Shown here in pieces: positions 38,005 through 51,905 of a stretch of 64,000 nt of DNA; position 1 is the first letter of the stretch, and each line of letters begins with the position of its first letter. This DNA comes from Fallopia convolvulus. Taxonomy: Eukaryota > Streptophyta > Magnoliopsida > Caryophyllales > Polygonaceae. The position numbers were made by a program, and so were the translations under genes. A model generated the notes under the pieces. The model made no database searches, was not told where the DNA came from, and saw only the letters and a program-made list of their open reading frames with translations. The DNA lies in contig OZ024724.1 in the NCBI GenBank assembly GCA_964016875.1, forward strand, positions 42,585,820-42,649,819. Direction: 5' to 3'.

Positions 38005-39391
38005 AACGTAGGGTCAAATTAATTGGATATTTGGGAGTGTGTTTGCTTGTTGCGTTCCCACACCACACAAAGAGGTAATTGACATCAAGTGAGTCCCGTC
38101 ACACGCGCTTGCGTCTCACTTGGTTCTTCTCTCTCTCTCTTCGTTGTGTCATATAGCTCCATTCTAGAGCAAAACAAACAAACACAAAATCACAAGTCTC
38201 ACTTGGTTCTTTCTTTCTTTTTCCTTGATTGGAGATTTGATCATTGTATAATGCCTTTTTATCTAAAAAATAAATTGACATTCCCTTTTTGGGGGGACTG
38301 AATAAAAGAAGTTGACATTCTAGAGCAAAAAGAAATTTATTTCCCAACTTCTAACAACCAACAATAGATCATGGATGCTTAATTTACTTGTATTATATAT
38401 GTATAATTCAATACCAAATGAAAAAGATTGATCAACCAAGTTTCAAATGCATTAGACCGGTTGTATTTGCAAGACGTGTTGAAATGTAATTTTCATATAA
38501 GCTAGTATATAATGTTGCCGAGTTACTCCCATCATTAAATGTACACACGAGTCCCAATCTATTAACCCCAAACCTTATAATCATGGCATAGCACAAATAT
38601 GAAGGGTCCACATTCACAATTCCACGAAATTTATCATCATCCTAAATATATTCATGATTCACATTCATATAGTAATCAACCAAATCGACATTTGAGGTTA
38701 GTTGGATACGTAAGATGACAACAGACATTTAGTTTTTTTCCCTCAACAAATAATTTGATTTTATTCATATATCAGATTAAGATACCAAAGATATGACAAC
38801 TTTTGGCACGTAGAAGAAAAGCTTTACTTTTGATGGTAATATTTTGCACTTTCCATGCCAACTTCTTTTTCTTTAGGCAAATCCAAGCCTTCAAAACAAA
38901 ATTTTGATTAAAAAAGCATATAATATTTAAATTTCCCTTCAAAGTAATAATTTAACCTTTGAATTTTAAACTGCAAGAGTGTAGAATTTCACCTACCCTA
39001 AACAATAAGGGCAAAGCAGCTTCCAAACCTGCAAAATCTCAAGTAACAAACTCAAAAATCTTAATCTAAATCACATGGAAGAGAGTCAAACGAGTGCGAG
39101 AGCATATCACTACCTCAGTGGATATACCTTGGACCACATATAAAAACCCATGAGCTTTTAAAAGATGTCAGGTTAGTTATTAAATTTCCCATACATATAA
39201 ATGGGATATAATCAAGAAGAGTTTCATATCAACTGAAATTTGAAAATAAACATAGTACAAATGACAAATAATCTGATTCATCTGACTAGAAGCTAAGCAA
39301 TCAGTTCATGACCTCCAAAACTTGCATAAAATTTACATTCATAGAGGGAGAAAATTACAGCCAAACATCCCTAATAAATCGGCGAGCAACC
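38005..39391. other. Intergenic region downstream of SMU1
   Basis: No gene is supported. Two short words recur (TCTCACTTGGTTCTT near 38115 and 38195; CATTCTAGAGCAAAA near 38160 and 38316), suggesting local duplication. The ~250 bp next to 39391 probably include the SMU1 3' UTR. Confidence 0.3.
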
Positions 39392-42300
39392 TCATGGCTT
39401 CCATAGTTTCAATGTGCAGTCTAGAGCATAAGTTGCAACCATATTTATGTGGGGATGGTGAGTTACTCCTATCACATCCTTCTCATGTACCTGCTCAATG
39501 AAAAAAAAAATAACCCAAAACAGCTTTACAGTTTGTTCTATTTTATTTCCTGTTTTTTCAAGTCTTTAGTTTGAGCAATGAAACCAAAATACCTTCATCA
39601 GATGCTCCAGCTTTCCAGATTGGTAACTGAAGCAGTACAAATTCCTGCAGCAAAAGACATTATTTTGTTTAAAATGGCTGGTTAATCAATAGGAATACAC
39701 GTGCAATTGTGTGATAGTTGTTGGTTTATTAAATATCACACCTGTCTTCCCCAACACAGTAAATCCATTCCCCTTTAGATGATAAGCAGGCTGAAACGAA
39801 GTCCCCACCTTCTCTTTTACCAGAGGAGAAACTCTTCACGACCTGTAAATCATAGAAAATGATAGCTGATAAAGCAATTCGTATCATCTAAGCATAAAAA
39901 AAAAATGGAGTATAATTTAGTATACCTGGCCTTGAAGGGTCATAATGTATATTGATGATGTCCTGTTGCAAACAACAATGTGATCCATATTTTTTGGAAA
40001 AAGATGAACTGAGTTGACCGATGCATCACCACCCTGAAAAATTTTTGGAGGAGAGGAAACTCAACAATTTAATCATAAAAATAAGTCAAATCAAGACATT
40101 CCATAATCCATATAAAAGATAACAATATACTCTCAAAGGAGGAGGTGGTTTGAACGTTTGTAGACAATCTGTTGTTTTGGAATCCCAAACCTGTCAAATG
40201 AATTGTCGAATTAATCAAACATGTAAAGGAGGATAAGAGAAACCATAAGACAGAAGCAGATGTCAGGACATGCACCTTGACTGTACAGTCACTTGAAGCA
40301 GTGATAACACGACTACCGTCACTAGTAAATATAGCATTGTTCACATAAGATGTATGGCCTCGAAATTCTTTTAGTAGCTTTCCAGACTTCAGACCATGGA
40401 TTCTGCATTATTACAATAAACTCAGACAAAGCAAGTCGATATGATCTGACAAGACCAAAATCTAAGAAGACAAAAATAAAGATGCAAAACACTAGTCACA
40501 CATGCCTAGCAAAAAAATACTGTGTAAAATCACTATCACAAGACACAGTTTGTTAGTTGAGGAAATCCAAAGGACATATATTTCAGACCTTGCAGTGCCG
40601 TCGAAGGATGTACTCAAGATCTGACTTCCATCACGAGAAAATACAAGACTTGTGACACCCTGACCATGTGCTCTTTCAAAGCGTCGCAGGCATTGACCAG
40701 TCCTTACACGCCACACCTGAAACACTTTTTCATAAGTTACAAAAGCATTGACACTTTCTCAAGATACGATATTTTGCACCATATTCTGCTAGTTCTATAT
40801 TTGGAGAGAATTAAGGATCAAAGTGCTTGGAGTTGGGACATATAATAAGGGCATATCAGGTGTCTACATGTTGACTTGGCTTTTCCACACTATAAGAAAA
40901 TAATATTGGACCTTTATATTCTTTTAATTTAATAAAGATAGATCTATGGATGAGTTGCTAGCTAGAACTGATAAAATAAATGAGTAAATTGCTAAACTAT
41001 GTGGGAGAAGATGAGCACAAGAGTCATATACAGCAAAGATATAATTTTACTTAAGATAATAAATGTCACCAGGCTTACTTTGATCTTTCCATCTTGGGAA
41101 CCAGAAGCAAGCATTTCAGAATCTCTGCTAAAATCAACACAAAGCACAGCATCTTCATGCATCATGAAAGCCTCCTGCAAATGATCAATGAAAGCACGTT
41201 GAAGGTGAATTTTAAAAAGTTACTTCCTATAAAATAAATACATGGATGTAAAAAATTTCAATGACACGGATAACATCAAGGAAAAGGAAGACAGCAAGTT
41301 GCAGGGGAAAGAGGGTGAAATATCGCCCTATATACGACCTTGTAATGACAATCACCAAAAATTTACAAACAAAAAAAATTATTGCACTCACAACATAACT
41401 TCCATATTCAAATCACCCCCAAAATAGAGTGAATATTGCCCCACAAACAACCTTGTAAATTACACACACTGACACACATTGTGACCCAAGTTTACATCCC
41501 AAACATTTTCTATCCATGCAAACCTCCCACATAGTGAGGCCTCATTACATAAACCTTGAGTTGAATATGCACATATTTCTTTGAAAGGGAAAGAAGCACA
41601 TATTACACGAGAAGAGAACTAGTACAACATGAAAGCAAGTAAACCAGCAAAATGCTTAATTTCAGAGCTAGGAGAGTTCAAAATAAGACACTCACATCTG
41701 CTTGGTACTGAAGATCTTTCTTCAGCTTCCCACTAACATGGTCCCAAACCTGGAATCTTTACAGAATATATAAATTGTACATGAAGTACATGCTGATACA
41801 ACAAGTTAAATGTGCCATGGAGTTGACCTCAATTAGTCCGTCAACAGAAGATGAAACAAGAAACTGTCCATCCGGGGAGAACCTCGAACATTCGGTGTGA
41901 CTATTCTTCGCAAACTACAGCAGAAGAAAACATGACATCAAGTGAAGACCAGGATACAAGTAAGAGGATAATTCAGCAATGACAATTACTATTGGGTTTA
42001 TATTTTCAAATACCCTATCTGACCAGGATAGAATTTGTACTAAAATATTTTTAACAACATTTTGAGAGGATGACTTCCGTTGACAATGTTCTTTAAATGA
42101 ATTTCTTACAGAAGACTCAGGGCTCTACATTCAACACTCCATTTCTGTAATATATTCATACAAGACAAAAGTTTATTCCTAGTTGAAGTTCAATATTTCT
42201 AAAAGCCTTAAGTGCCTTAACTAGAACATGTAAAATTGTGTCTCAATCAAAACCATAGAGTATAGCATCCAATAAATCAAAACCAAACACTAACAGTAGA

Positions 42301-44515
42301 CTATCTTGTTTTCTGGTGCCTTACCTTAATAGAATGCGTAAGAGTAGTAGGATACATATCTTCTACATCTTGCTTCATTGCAGCAGTTCCTCTGAATAAG
42401 TCAAATTGTGTTCCGGGTGGGAGTAATCCTGAAACAACCAAACAGGGATTATTCAGAAACCAACCTTTGCAAACAGTGTTTTTGAAAAATCATCCATTAT
42501 ATGCCCAGACTAAAATTCAAATCCAATAATTAAAAAATTCTACACCAGAAATGAACAAAGTTGACTGGGACAATGCATCTGAACCACATTTTAATACACC
42601 TCTAAGAGCCAAAAATAAGGGAAAGAAAGTTCGATATTCCTTACGGCAATATCCAAGGAAAATGAAGATAGCAATCCACACATTTCACTTCCATAATATG
42701 ACAAACAAGGACTAAAAATCAGATAATTCAGCTTTGCCATGAATAAACTTTTAGTGAGGAAAACAAAAGATAATGATTAATGTGATACTAGGAAAACAAT
42801 ACTAGAGAGAGCTTTCTTGATATTACTAGATAGAGAAAATAGAGTAATGGTGTTGAAAGTTGACCTTGGTGCTGTTGCCACTTCAAGGATTGCCCAATTA
42901 AAGCCATTAACCTTGACGGTGGCACCACAGAGACTTCTGCAGCTATAGCTGTGTTCGCAACAAAAAAGACCATGTTTTAAGAAAGTCAGGAGAAAAAGAT
43001 GTATTACAAAATAATATGATGTCCAAATAAATGTTAAGTGAATTAAAAAAAAGGAAACAAAAATAACCTTGGGCAATCTGTGCTCGACGCTTTTCTTTTG
43101 TAGAATCTTGATAGGCCTGTTCAGCATAAATTCAAAGATGAGAGTAAAAACCCTGACAATTATATCCACAAAGAAACCAGTATAAAAAAAAAGTCCCCAA
43201 CTATGTTATCACGGAACCGTCATATCTTGATTTTCAAATTTAGGGAGAATCAACCACTGAGTAGATCACCTAAGAGGCTTTCCAAATACTGTACTAATAA
43301 CAGCCTTCAGAATCATAAAGAATATGGGCTACTATAGCTAAAAAACCCCACATTATTACTTGCCAAGGTCCCTTTTACTTGATCTAATTACCATGTACGT
43401 TCCAATATTGTGATATTATTCAAAATCACATGAAAGTATAAGCAATTTAATTACTTCAAAAAAATAATGGTCACTACTCACTAACTACCTACCAGCAATC
43501 CTGCCTCTTCAAATTGTCTACCTCTGGCACTTATCCTCTTTGTATGTTCATTCTTAAATGCATGCAACCGAGATGTTATACCTTTCTTTTCTTTTCTTTT
43601 TAATTTGAAATTTTCCAAATGGCATTCCATGAAAACAATGGAATAAAAAGATCTTTATGAAAAATACATATGAATGTACTCGAAAAAACAGGTTTTTAAA
43701 CAGTAGAACCTCGTGTGGATCAAAATAAGTCCGGGCAAGAAGATGCTCAAGGCGGAGGTATCGTTCTGGATGCTCTTGCTTCATCACACCCATAACTTGA
43801 GTTTGCCTCAGAATTGAACGTGCAGTGTCTAACTCACGTAGCTCAATCATCTCTAGAACAATCTGCAATAAGCCGTATTACCATTACAAAAATCTATGAA
43901 TAAGTTAATAGTGAACAACTTATGCCATAACCCAATTCAATCAACTGATTCAGCCATCGCAACAATTAAAAATAAAAGGTTATATTATACGGACAAAATT
44001 TGAAATTAGAAATACTAAAACGCCAGTTTCAGCCAATATGCAGCTTGTCTGTAAAATTAAAAATAGGCCATATAGAAAGCATTTAACACAAATCCATCAG
44101 AGATGTACATCTCCAAAAACAGTCTACTAGTGAACCAAATAATAGCTATAAGTAATTTCCAACAGACAAAACAACAAAACCTGCTCGTATAAATCTTCAA
44201 GTTTCTTCCTGGAAAGCTTGAGCTGAGCAACCTGGGGCAAGATGGCATCCCACCTCCCACTGTTGATATCTGCAATGAAGGTCTCGAGGCTGTCGACGGT
44301 GTTGAGAGAGACCTGACATTCGTTCTGTAGAGTCTGGAACGTCTGCTGCAACGAATTCTCTTTGCAGAATTGAAGTACTATCTTGATCACACTGCGCAGC
44401 GTAAGCAAACACGATTGAAGCTCAAATTGATAGCAAATCAAACAGAAATATCATCGTTGCATAGAGAAATCGTGTGCTTTTCTTACTCTTTAGCTTCAAT
44501 TTCGAGTGCAGACAT
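39392..44515 (-). CDS. SMU1: SMU1, LisH/CTLH WD40 splicing factor
   Basis: Sixteen exons on the minus strand: 44487-44515, 44181-44391, 43710-43862, 43068-43116, 42865-42948, 42325-42428, 41828-41914, 41696-41749, 41079-41174, 40589-40716, 40276-40402, 40131-40190, 39926-40033, 39742-39842, 39593-39644 and 39392-39490. All junctions are in phase, giving 513 aa (Arabidopsis SMU1 is about the same). Residues 1-90 hold LisH/CTLH (VIKIVLQFCKENSLQQTFQT). WD40 repeats run from about 210 to the end (HTECSRFSPDGQFLVSSSVD, MLASGSQDGKIKVW, VITASSDCTVKVWD, LDCTLKLWKP). In the family, SMU1 works with RED in the spliceosomal B complex and affects alternative splicing. Nuclear action is inferred. Its upstream neighbour is the Helitron cluster. 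Confidence 0.96.
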
Positions 44516-44636
44516 TGTCAATGTCTTTCGGGGGGGGGGGGAGGGGGAGAGCTCTGAGAGTGAGAGATCTTACGAGAATTATTCTAGGGCTTTGGTGTAG
44601 AGTTTTTGCAGGCGACATAAAAACCGACTTTCACGG

Positions 44637-44681
44637 TGGGCCATAGGCTCCGGCCCGGCTCTACGAGCCCAGCACAGCCCA
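44637..44681 (-). promoter_or_regulatory. Three site II (TGGGCC/T) motifs upstream of SMU1
   Basis: TGGGCC lies at 44637-44642, and AGCCCA (TGGGCT on the minus strand) at 44666-44671 and 44676-44681, about 120-170 bp from the SMU1 ATG. Clustered site II elements, bound by TCP factors, are common in promoters of plant housekeeping genes. A G run sits nearer the ATG (about 44529-44547). Function is inference. Confidence 0.5.
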
Positions 44682-44717
44682 GATAAATGAAATATTTTTT
44701 TTTGAGGGAATCTACCC

Positions 44718-44720
44718 TAA

Positions 44721-44759
<39 letters not shown>

Positions 44760-44830
44760 CAACTATATATATATATATATATATAAATAAATCTACCCTA
44801 ATCTATATATATATATAAATCTACTATATA
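44718..44830. repeat. (TA)n microsatellite arrays
   Basis: Three blocks of TA dinucleotides at about 44721-44756, 44764-44785 and 44803-44830, separated by the repeated word AATCTACCCTAATCTA. They abut the 5' end of a Helitron. Confidence 0.9.
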
Positions 44831-46048
44831 TATAAAAGTAATAAGGTTTGGAATTACCATATTGTGTTATATGACTACATCATCTTTTATCACATGTCAT
44901 TCCTAAAATGTATCATATCAGATTTTAACACGTGGCATCTCCTCATTACTTCATATAAATTATACAAATAAATTAGTTGTTTTGCAAACAAATCTTATGA
45001 ATTCAAATATTAGATTTGGAAGTTTTAATATTATCCGTATTTTAGAAAGAATCCAAATTGTAATTTTGGAAGTTTCTAACATATTTAATAAAATGTTAAT
45101 TTCTATAAAAATATAAAAAAATTATGGTGGCTTTCTTTACAACTAGATTAGCTTTAATCTACTATCTATATTTTGTTAATAAATAAAGCCGAAGCAATTT
45201 CTGCCAACACATTGCGCCACATCACTCCTTTATTAAAATAATAATTTTAAATAGTTAATTCTACAAAAAAAATTATCTCTAAGTAAACATAAAGATAAAA
45301 TAATATTTGTAAAAATTAATCCTCAAATAAACATAAAGATAAATAATATTAGTAGATTTGACTAATATAGATAAAAAAGTACATTAAATTTGTAAAAGAT
45401 AAATTAAAAAAAAAAAAAAAATATGTACACCTGATCACATATATATCTTTGAAATAAAAATAGCCATATTTGTCTAGAACTATATGTTAAAGTTGTAACT
45501 TTTCTAGCCATCACATTAATATTGCCCCAATTTATATTTAAAAAAAATATTTTTATCAATTTTTTTTCCAATTAAGTTTATTTCTATTTAATTATGTGAA
45601 AAAAATTAATTCAAATTTTAATTAAAAATAACGAAAGTTAGTTTATCTTTATTTTTTATTTATTTATAAAATATTATTTATCTTAAATCAAATTTTGATT
45701 AAAAAAAGTAAAAAATTTAAAATATCTATATAATTACTTGCTTGAATTAAAATTTAATAAAAAATTATATTATTTTTTCCTTAATTTCTTTTTTGGATTT
45801 TTTATGCAATAATAGAAGATTTTTTATCTTTAAAAAAATTTCTATTTTTTTTAGCTTTTTTTATTAATTATCTTTTTAACTTTTTATCGAAAAGATTTTT
45901 AAAGAATTGAATTTGATTAAATTTTTCTAAGTATTTACATTATTTTTATTTTTTTTATTTTTGTATATTTACTTGATAAATATCATATTTATAATATATC
46001 TAAAAATTGATGAGTCGTAGTCGTGCATGGCACGACTGGTACAACTAG
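44820..46048 (+). mobile_element. Non-autonomous Helitron H1
   Basis: The 5' end TCTACTATATATATAAAAG follows an A. The 3' end has a perfect 7-bp hairpin, GTCGTGC-ATG-GCACGAC (46020-46036), then 8 bases, then CTAG at 46045-46048 followed by T. Insertion between A and T, a 5' TC and a hairpin before CTRR define Helitrons. The 1,229-bp interior is AT-rich and noncoding. Confidence 0.85.
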
Positions 46049-46355
46049 TACATTATAAAGCAGAGCAGAAGTCTGTTGTAAAATTTGCGCCACGTGACAT
46101 TTTTTAATAAATTAATGTGAAATTATATTTTAATAAAATCTTGTAACAACTTATAGTATTCTTGCTATATATACTAAATAGGTAACATATTTATATAATT
46201 TTTTATGTATATAATTTTCTATATATGGATTATGTATTAGTTTACTACAATAGATAACATATTTATATAATTTTTATATACATAAATTCTTATGAGATGA
46301 TATTTTTCTTATTAATTTAATATTTTTATCTCTTAACAAGATTTAGAGTCTTAAT

Positions 46356-46386
<31 letters not shown>

Positions 46387-46962
46387 TTATCTTTTAACAA
46401 GGCTTGAACTCCAAGTATTAAATTTATATATATAATGATATAATTTTAAATAATAAATTTTGTTATGTTGATATATTTTTATTTTGAGAAAAAGAAATAA
46501 TTTTATGTTGATGACTAAGATTATATATAAATGTCAAAAAAAATAAAAATTCGAATTTTAGTTAAATTAATAAAATTTGATTTTCTTTATATTTTTATGC
46601 ATTTATATTAAAGTTTTTTCTTAAATCGAAGTTTGATAATAAAAAATAGAAAAATTTACAAATCTTGATGAATACGTACTTAAATTGAATTTTGATAAAA
46701 AAAATTACATTATATTTTTCTTAATTTTCTTTTTATATTATTTATGTAAATATAGATTTTTTTTTATCTAGCCGCACCTTAGATTTTTTTTATCTCTATG
46801 TTTTTTTTAATTTAATATAGATGATAGGTTGATTAATACATTGAATTTTGTAAATTTTCATATACAATAATTTCCTTTATATTTTATTTATTCGTTATGT
46901 AAATTTAGGATAGAAAACAACTTTATAGATGGATTGAATTTTGCAAAATAATACACATATAA
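46049..46962 (+). mobile_element. 5' part of an H6-family Helitron, truncated
   Basis: TACATTATAAAGCAGAGCAG through GCGCCACGTGACAT (46049-46107) is an inverted copy of the H6 5' end at 53399-53460, with several mismatches. The first bases (TCTACTCTAG in H6) are missing here, where H1 abuts. Beyond about 46.11 kb there is only AT-rich sequence, including TA runs at about 46355-46387, with no gene. Confidence 0.55.
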
Positions 46963-47953
46963 TCTATGTATATATATAAAAGACGCAAGGAATAAGGCCA
47001 CCACATTGCGCCACCTAGGATTTTCCTACGTGTCGTTCCCACGTTAAGCCACCTAGGATTTCGCCACATAGGATTTTTTATTTTGAGAATTTATACATGT
47101 TGATATTATTTTAGGACAATAAAGAAATAAGTTAAATTAATCTAGAAAAGATTCTATCTAAAAATAAAGATGTTATCTAATGTTAAATCTTAAGTATTTA
47201 TGTTATATTTGATATGACAATTTATTTAACTTACAAAGATTATATCTAAAATAAAATAAACTATAAAAGTATTAAATATTTGGTAAAATATTATTGATAA
47301 TTATTATTTATAATAATTTATTTAAGTTATTTTTTCTATCACAATATAAGCTATCTGCCCTGTAGGATTTTACCATGTGTCACCTAGGATTTTTTGTACA
47401 TGTCATTCTCACAATTTATATATATTAAAAAATTCTATCTAACATAAAATAAACTATAGTATATATTAGGATAAATTCTGAGTATATAATTGATTATCAG
47501 TTGATTACATTATCCTTACCTATATATCTATTTCTATAAAAGTTTTCTTAAATCAAATTATGATAAAAAAAATAAAAAAATGATAAGATGATAAAAATTA
47601 CATTATCTATGTCTTTTTATCCATTTATTATGTAAAAGTTTTTTAAAAATTAAATTTTGGTTAAAAAATATGTCTATAACTATATATTAAAGTTGTATAA
47701 TTTTGAGCCACCACATTGACTTTGGCCCAACTTTATTTTTAAAACTTCAACTTTTATTTATATTACTTTATATTTTTCAAATAATTTTTCTCTCTATTTA
47801 TTTAAAAAAAATTGAAATTTATTTGATTCTAAAAATAAAAAACTATCATATGTGAGTATAATTTTTTTATCTTTTATTTGTCATTATATTAAAATAAATA
47901 TGTTCATACATAATCCGAGTCGTAGTCGTGCATAGCACGACGGGTATAACTAG
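46963..47953 (+). mobile_element. Non-autonomous Helitron H3
   Basis: It starts TCTATGTATATATATAAAAG after an A and ends with hairpin GTCGTGC-ATA-GCACGAC (47925-47941), then GGGTATAACTAG and T. The length is 991 bp. The 5' region carries GCGCCACCTAGGATTTT-like words. It belongs to the same family as the fragment at 54873. Confidence 0.85.
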
Positions 47954-48797
47954 TTTTCTCTATATTTTATCTCTTAAATCAAGGACAATGTTCTCTTCTA
48001 TACTAATTTTTATATTGTATTTTTCATATTTACAAACATTCCTATTATTATAGAGTAAACGATAAGGACCCTAATATATAACTTTAATAAATTAACTTTA
48101 AAAAAATATTTTAATAAATTATATTATGCTTTGTAGATAACCTATCCTAATTATTATTATATTTATAAAAAATTAAGTATTTCATTAATATTAGTGTCTA
48201 AAAAAATATTATTTAAAAATATTCAATAAAAAGTAAAATCAATATTTTAATAATTTCAATCTAAATTTGGACAAGATCTCCACAAATAATAGAAAAATAT
48301 TTAAAATTATATTCAATTAAAATATGGAGTACAATCCAAAAAAAATTATTTGTCTATTGCATAATTTATTATGATATTATATAAATATTTTTAGTATTTT
48401 AAATTAATATCATGGAATTGTATATTTTTTAGTAAAATTATTCTGTGAATATCACGGAACTTTAACTAGTTAAGCAAATTATTTTTCTTCACACGTTAGT
48501 TGAATGTTACATTTTAATTAGTTGAGTACTCGTAATATATACAGATAACGGTTGTATAATTTTAAATATTTTATTTATGTTAAAGGGAGAAATTTGAATA
48601 AAATTAAATATTAAATGAGAATAATAAATTTATCACCAACATTGGTGAAAAAGATAGAGTAAATAATTTAAATTGCCACAAGAAACTATAATTTAAACGT
48701 ACAATAGTTTGTACTCCAATTAAGCAGACTCCAAAACTCTCAACACGATTATCTAGCAGTGTTGCTCAAATCCATTATTACATACTTTCCTAATTAA
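47954..48797. other. AT-rich spacer between Helitrons
   Basis: No gene, RNA or clear repeat boundary is visible in these ~840 bp. Confidence 0.4.
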
Positions 48798-49981
48798 CTA
48801 GTTGATTTACCCGTGCCCTGCACGAGATTTTTTAATAGTTGTTTGATATACTTATTGTAAATAATAATTATTTTTTAATAAATAAAATATAACTTAATTT
48901 TAATAGCTCCATATAATTTAACGTCCAAATACTAAATAGAATAACCAATAAGAAAATATGTTTGAAATAACTATAAGACTAAAATAAGAAAAATACGTTC
49001 GAAATAATGTTTGAGAAAGAAAATTCATATTGTAAATTGCAGTGATTTGCATTGGATCTGCAAACAACTTAATTTTTCTCTTCGTGCTTCAAAGTTTTTT
49101 TTTGGAATTGGAAGTGAAAAGTTGATCTTCTGTAATGTCTCCATTATCAGCGTATAGGATGAGCTTTCATTTGAACACTTAGAAGCAGTAAGTAGTTCAT
49201 TTGATGATACATTGCAGTATAGTTCCGGCTCAAATGCGGATTGTGGCCTAGTTAAGGTGTTGACAAATATGATAGATGAATTCGACTTTAATTATAGTAT
49301 ATTGATATTAATTGATAAGAAAATATTTGCATAAGTTGTATTATAAAAAATTTAACGAAATTTTTTTTATATAAAAAATTTCTATATGATGACATTATTG
49401 AAAAAAATTCTATATGATAAATCTTGTTGAAATTTCTACGCATTTGAGAAAATGAAGATTAATAAAACTGCATGATACAATGATAAATCTATATACTATG
49501 CTATGATATTCTACATTAAACATGTTATTGAATCTTTTAAAATTTTGTCGTCATCATTTGTACTATTTAAATAATTTATATTAGAAAATTATCTTATTAT
49601 TTTTCACATTTGGGATATTTATTTATTGAATGAGAAGAAAAAATAATCTTGAAACTATAGGGATGTACACATATACTTAAAATAGAAACAATCATTTTTA
49701 CATAAAAATTCAAAAATTATTTTTATGTAATTATTTAATATAAATTGATCATGAAATACAATTATTTAATATATATTGATCTTACAAAGTTACGTGCATG
49801 TTAGATATTGTTTTATGAAATTATTTCATATAAATTGATCTTAAAAATACAATTATTCAATAATTACTTTAGAAAATTTGTCTAAATAAATATTTAAAAA
49901 TAGAAATTGAACTACTTGTTAAGGAAATATATATAATTATTGAATAAGAAGAAAAAGTAACCATGAAATTTTAGGGATATG

Positions 49982-50627
49982 CTAGTTGTCCCCGTTCTGC
50001 CATGCACGACTATAACTCGATATTTTTTAGATATACTATAAAAAATATTAATAAACAAAAATATAATTTAAAATTTAATGTAACTAATTTTTTGATCGTA
50101 ATATGTATAAAAATTATTTTGTTTTTTAAAATCAAATAAAACAAATTAAATTTAGATTATTAAGTTAAATAATGAGAATAATATATACAATGCTCATAAA
50201 ATGTTATGGTAAATTTTCAAATAATGAGAATAATATATACAATGCTCATAAATTGTTGTAGTAAATTTTCAAAATGTGAGTTGCAATAAAAGTAAAGTAT
50301 TTTGACCAATCTTCTCATAAGGAAATATTTTGATTAAAAAAAGTATAGATTTTTCAAAATATATAGGCCTATAATTATCTATATATATAAAATATTTTTT
50401 ATAAGGAAAGTATTTTTTATCATTATAGTTAAATATGACATGTAAGTGACGTGGTGAAAATAATACGATGCGGCATATGACGTGTCAAAAATTGCATGAC
50501 ATGGATTAAGGAAAAGACGACATATGGCAAAATCCGATGTGGCGTATTCTAGAAGCGACATGTGGACAAAGCTGAGGTGGCGCAACGTGGAGGCTCCAAA
50601 CTTTATTGATTTTATATATATAGTAGA
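49982..50627 (-). mobile_element. Non-autonomous Helitron H2, nested in H5
   Basis: On the minus strand it begins TCTACTATATATATAAAATC at 50627 after an A, close to the H1 5' end. It ends CGTGCATGGCAGAACGGGG then ACAACTAG at 49982. The hairpin is imperfect and the following base is C rather than T. The 5' 150 bp carry several GCCACNT-type words also seen in H1 and H3. Confidence 0.7.
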
Positions 50628-50984
50628 TTTGCATAGAAGAGAATACAATAAATTTATTTTTTTATATAATTATTTAATCTAAATTTATTTAAAAGTACAA
50701 TTATTTAATATTGATTGATCTTAAAAAGTTACATAGATGTAAGCTAATTAAGAAAGATATAGTAATGATTTTATATACATTGATCTTACAGAATTAATAC
50801 CTTTTATAAAAAGAGTCCGGTTCAGGTGAGAATGGGCGCCCAGGTGCGAAATAAGAAAGAACAGGAGCCGTTGGACCAAGAAAAATTAAAGGCGCTGATC
50901 ATTTCACTTAAAAGGGGGAAAAACGGCACGGGCGAATTATTGGCGAATTATTCGCGTATTTTTGAAAAAAAACGGCCCAGATTT

Positions 50985-51510
50985 GTTCATCAACACTCTG
51001 GATTTGTTCATCAGTATTGTGGATTTGTTCATCAACAATGTGGATTTGTTCATCAACACTGTGGATTTGTTCATTGGTTTTGACATATTTGTTCATTGGT
51101 TTTGGCATATTTGTTCATTGATATATGCATATTTGTTCATTGTTATATTCATATTTGTTCATTGGTTTTGACATATTTGTTCATCGGTTTGTGCATATTT
51201 GTTTATTAGTAACATCAATTTGTTCATAAACAATGTGGATTTGTTCATCAACATTGTGGATTTGTTCATTGCTATATACATATTTATTCATTGGTTTTGG
51301 CATATTTGTTCATCAATATTGTGGATTTGTTCATCAGTATTGTGGATTTGTTCATCAACAATGTAGATTTGTTCATCAGTATTGTGGATTTGTTCATCAA
51401 CAATGTGGATTTGTTCATCAACATTGTGGATTTGTTCATCAACATTGTGGATTTGTTCATCAACATTGTAGATTTGTTCATTGTTATATTCATATTTGTT
51501 CATTGGTTTC
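50985..51510 (+). repeat. Array of ~21-bp TTTGTTCATCAACATTGTGGA units
   Basis: About 25 units of 21 bp, some 24 bp, built on TTTGTTCAT followed by CAACATTGTGG, CAGTATTGTGG or TGGTTTTGACATA variants. Because units are multiples of three, several frames stay open on both strands (DLFINIV, GFVHQHC, NEQIHNVD). This is a repeat, not a gene. Confidence 0.95.
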
Positions 51511-51514
51511 TTAT

Positions 51515-51905
51515 GCACAAATGCTAGTTTCTGATGAACAAATGTTAGTTTCTTATGCACAAAATGCTAGTTTCTGATGAACAAATGTTAGTTTCTTATG
51601 CACAAAATGCTATTTTGTGATGAACAAATGCTAGTTTCTAATGAACAAATGCTAGTTTCATATGCACAAATGTTATTTTGTGATGAACAATTGCTAGTTT
51701 CTGATGAACAAATGCTATTTTGTGATGAACAAATGCTAGTTTCTTATGCACAAATGCTAGTTTATGATGAACAAATGTTAGTTTCTTATGCACAAAATGC
51801 TATTTTGTGATGAACAAATGCTAGTTTCTGATGAACAAATGCTAGTTTCTGATGAACAAATGCTAGTTTGTGATGAACAAATCGCTATTTCTGATGAACA
51901 AACTA
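51515..51905 (+). repeat. Array of ~19-bp GATGAACAAATGCTAGTTTCT units
   Basis: About 20 units alternating GATGAACAAATG and TATGCACAAATG, each followed by CTAGTTTCT or CTATTTTGT. The GATGAACAAA core is the reverse complement of the core of the left array, but the spacer differs, so the two arrays expanded separately. Confidence 0.93.

Noticed and set aside
50826..51810. Long open frames on both strands (HQHCGFV, DLFINIV, NEQIHNVD repeats)
   Set aside because: They arise because the repeat units are multiples of three. Several frames on both strands are open at once and the peptides match no protein family.
50985..51905. Regular repeats resembling a CRISPR array
   Set aside because: Spacers are themselves near-identical, unit length varies, no cas genes exist and the DNA is plant nuclear.
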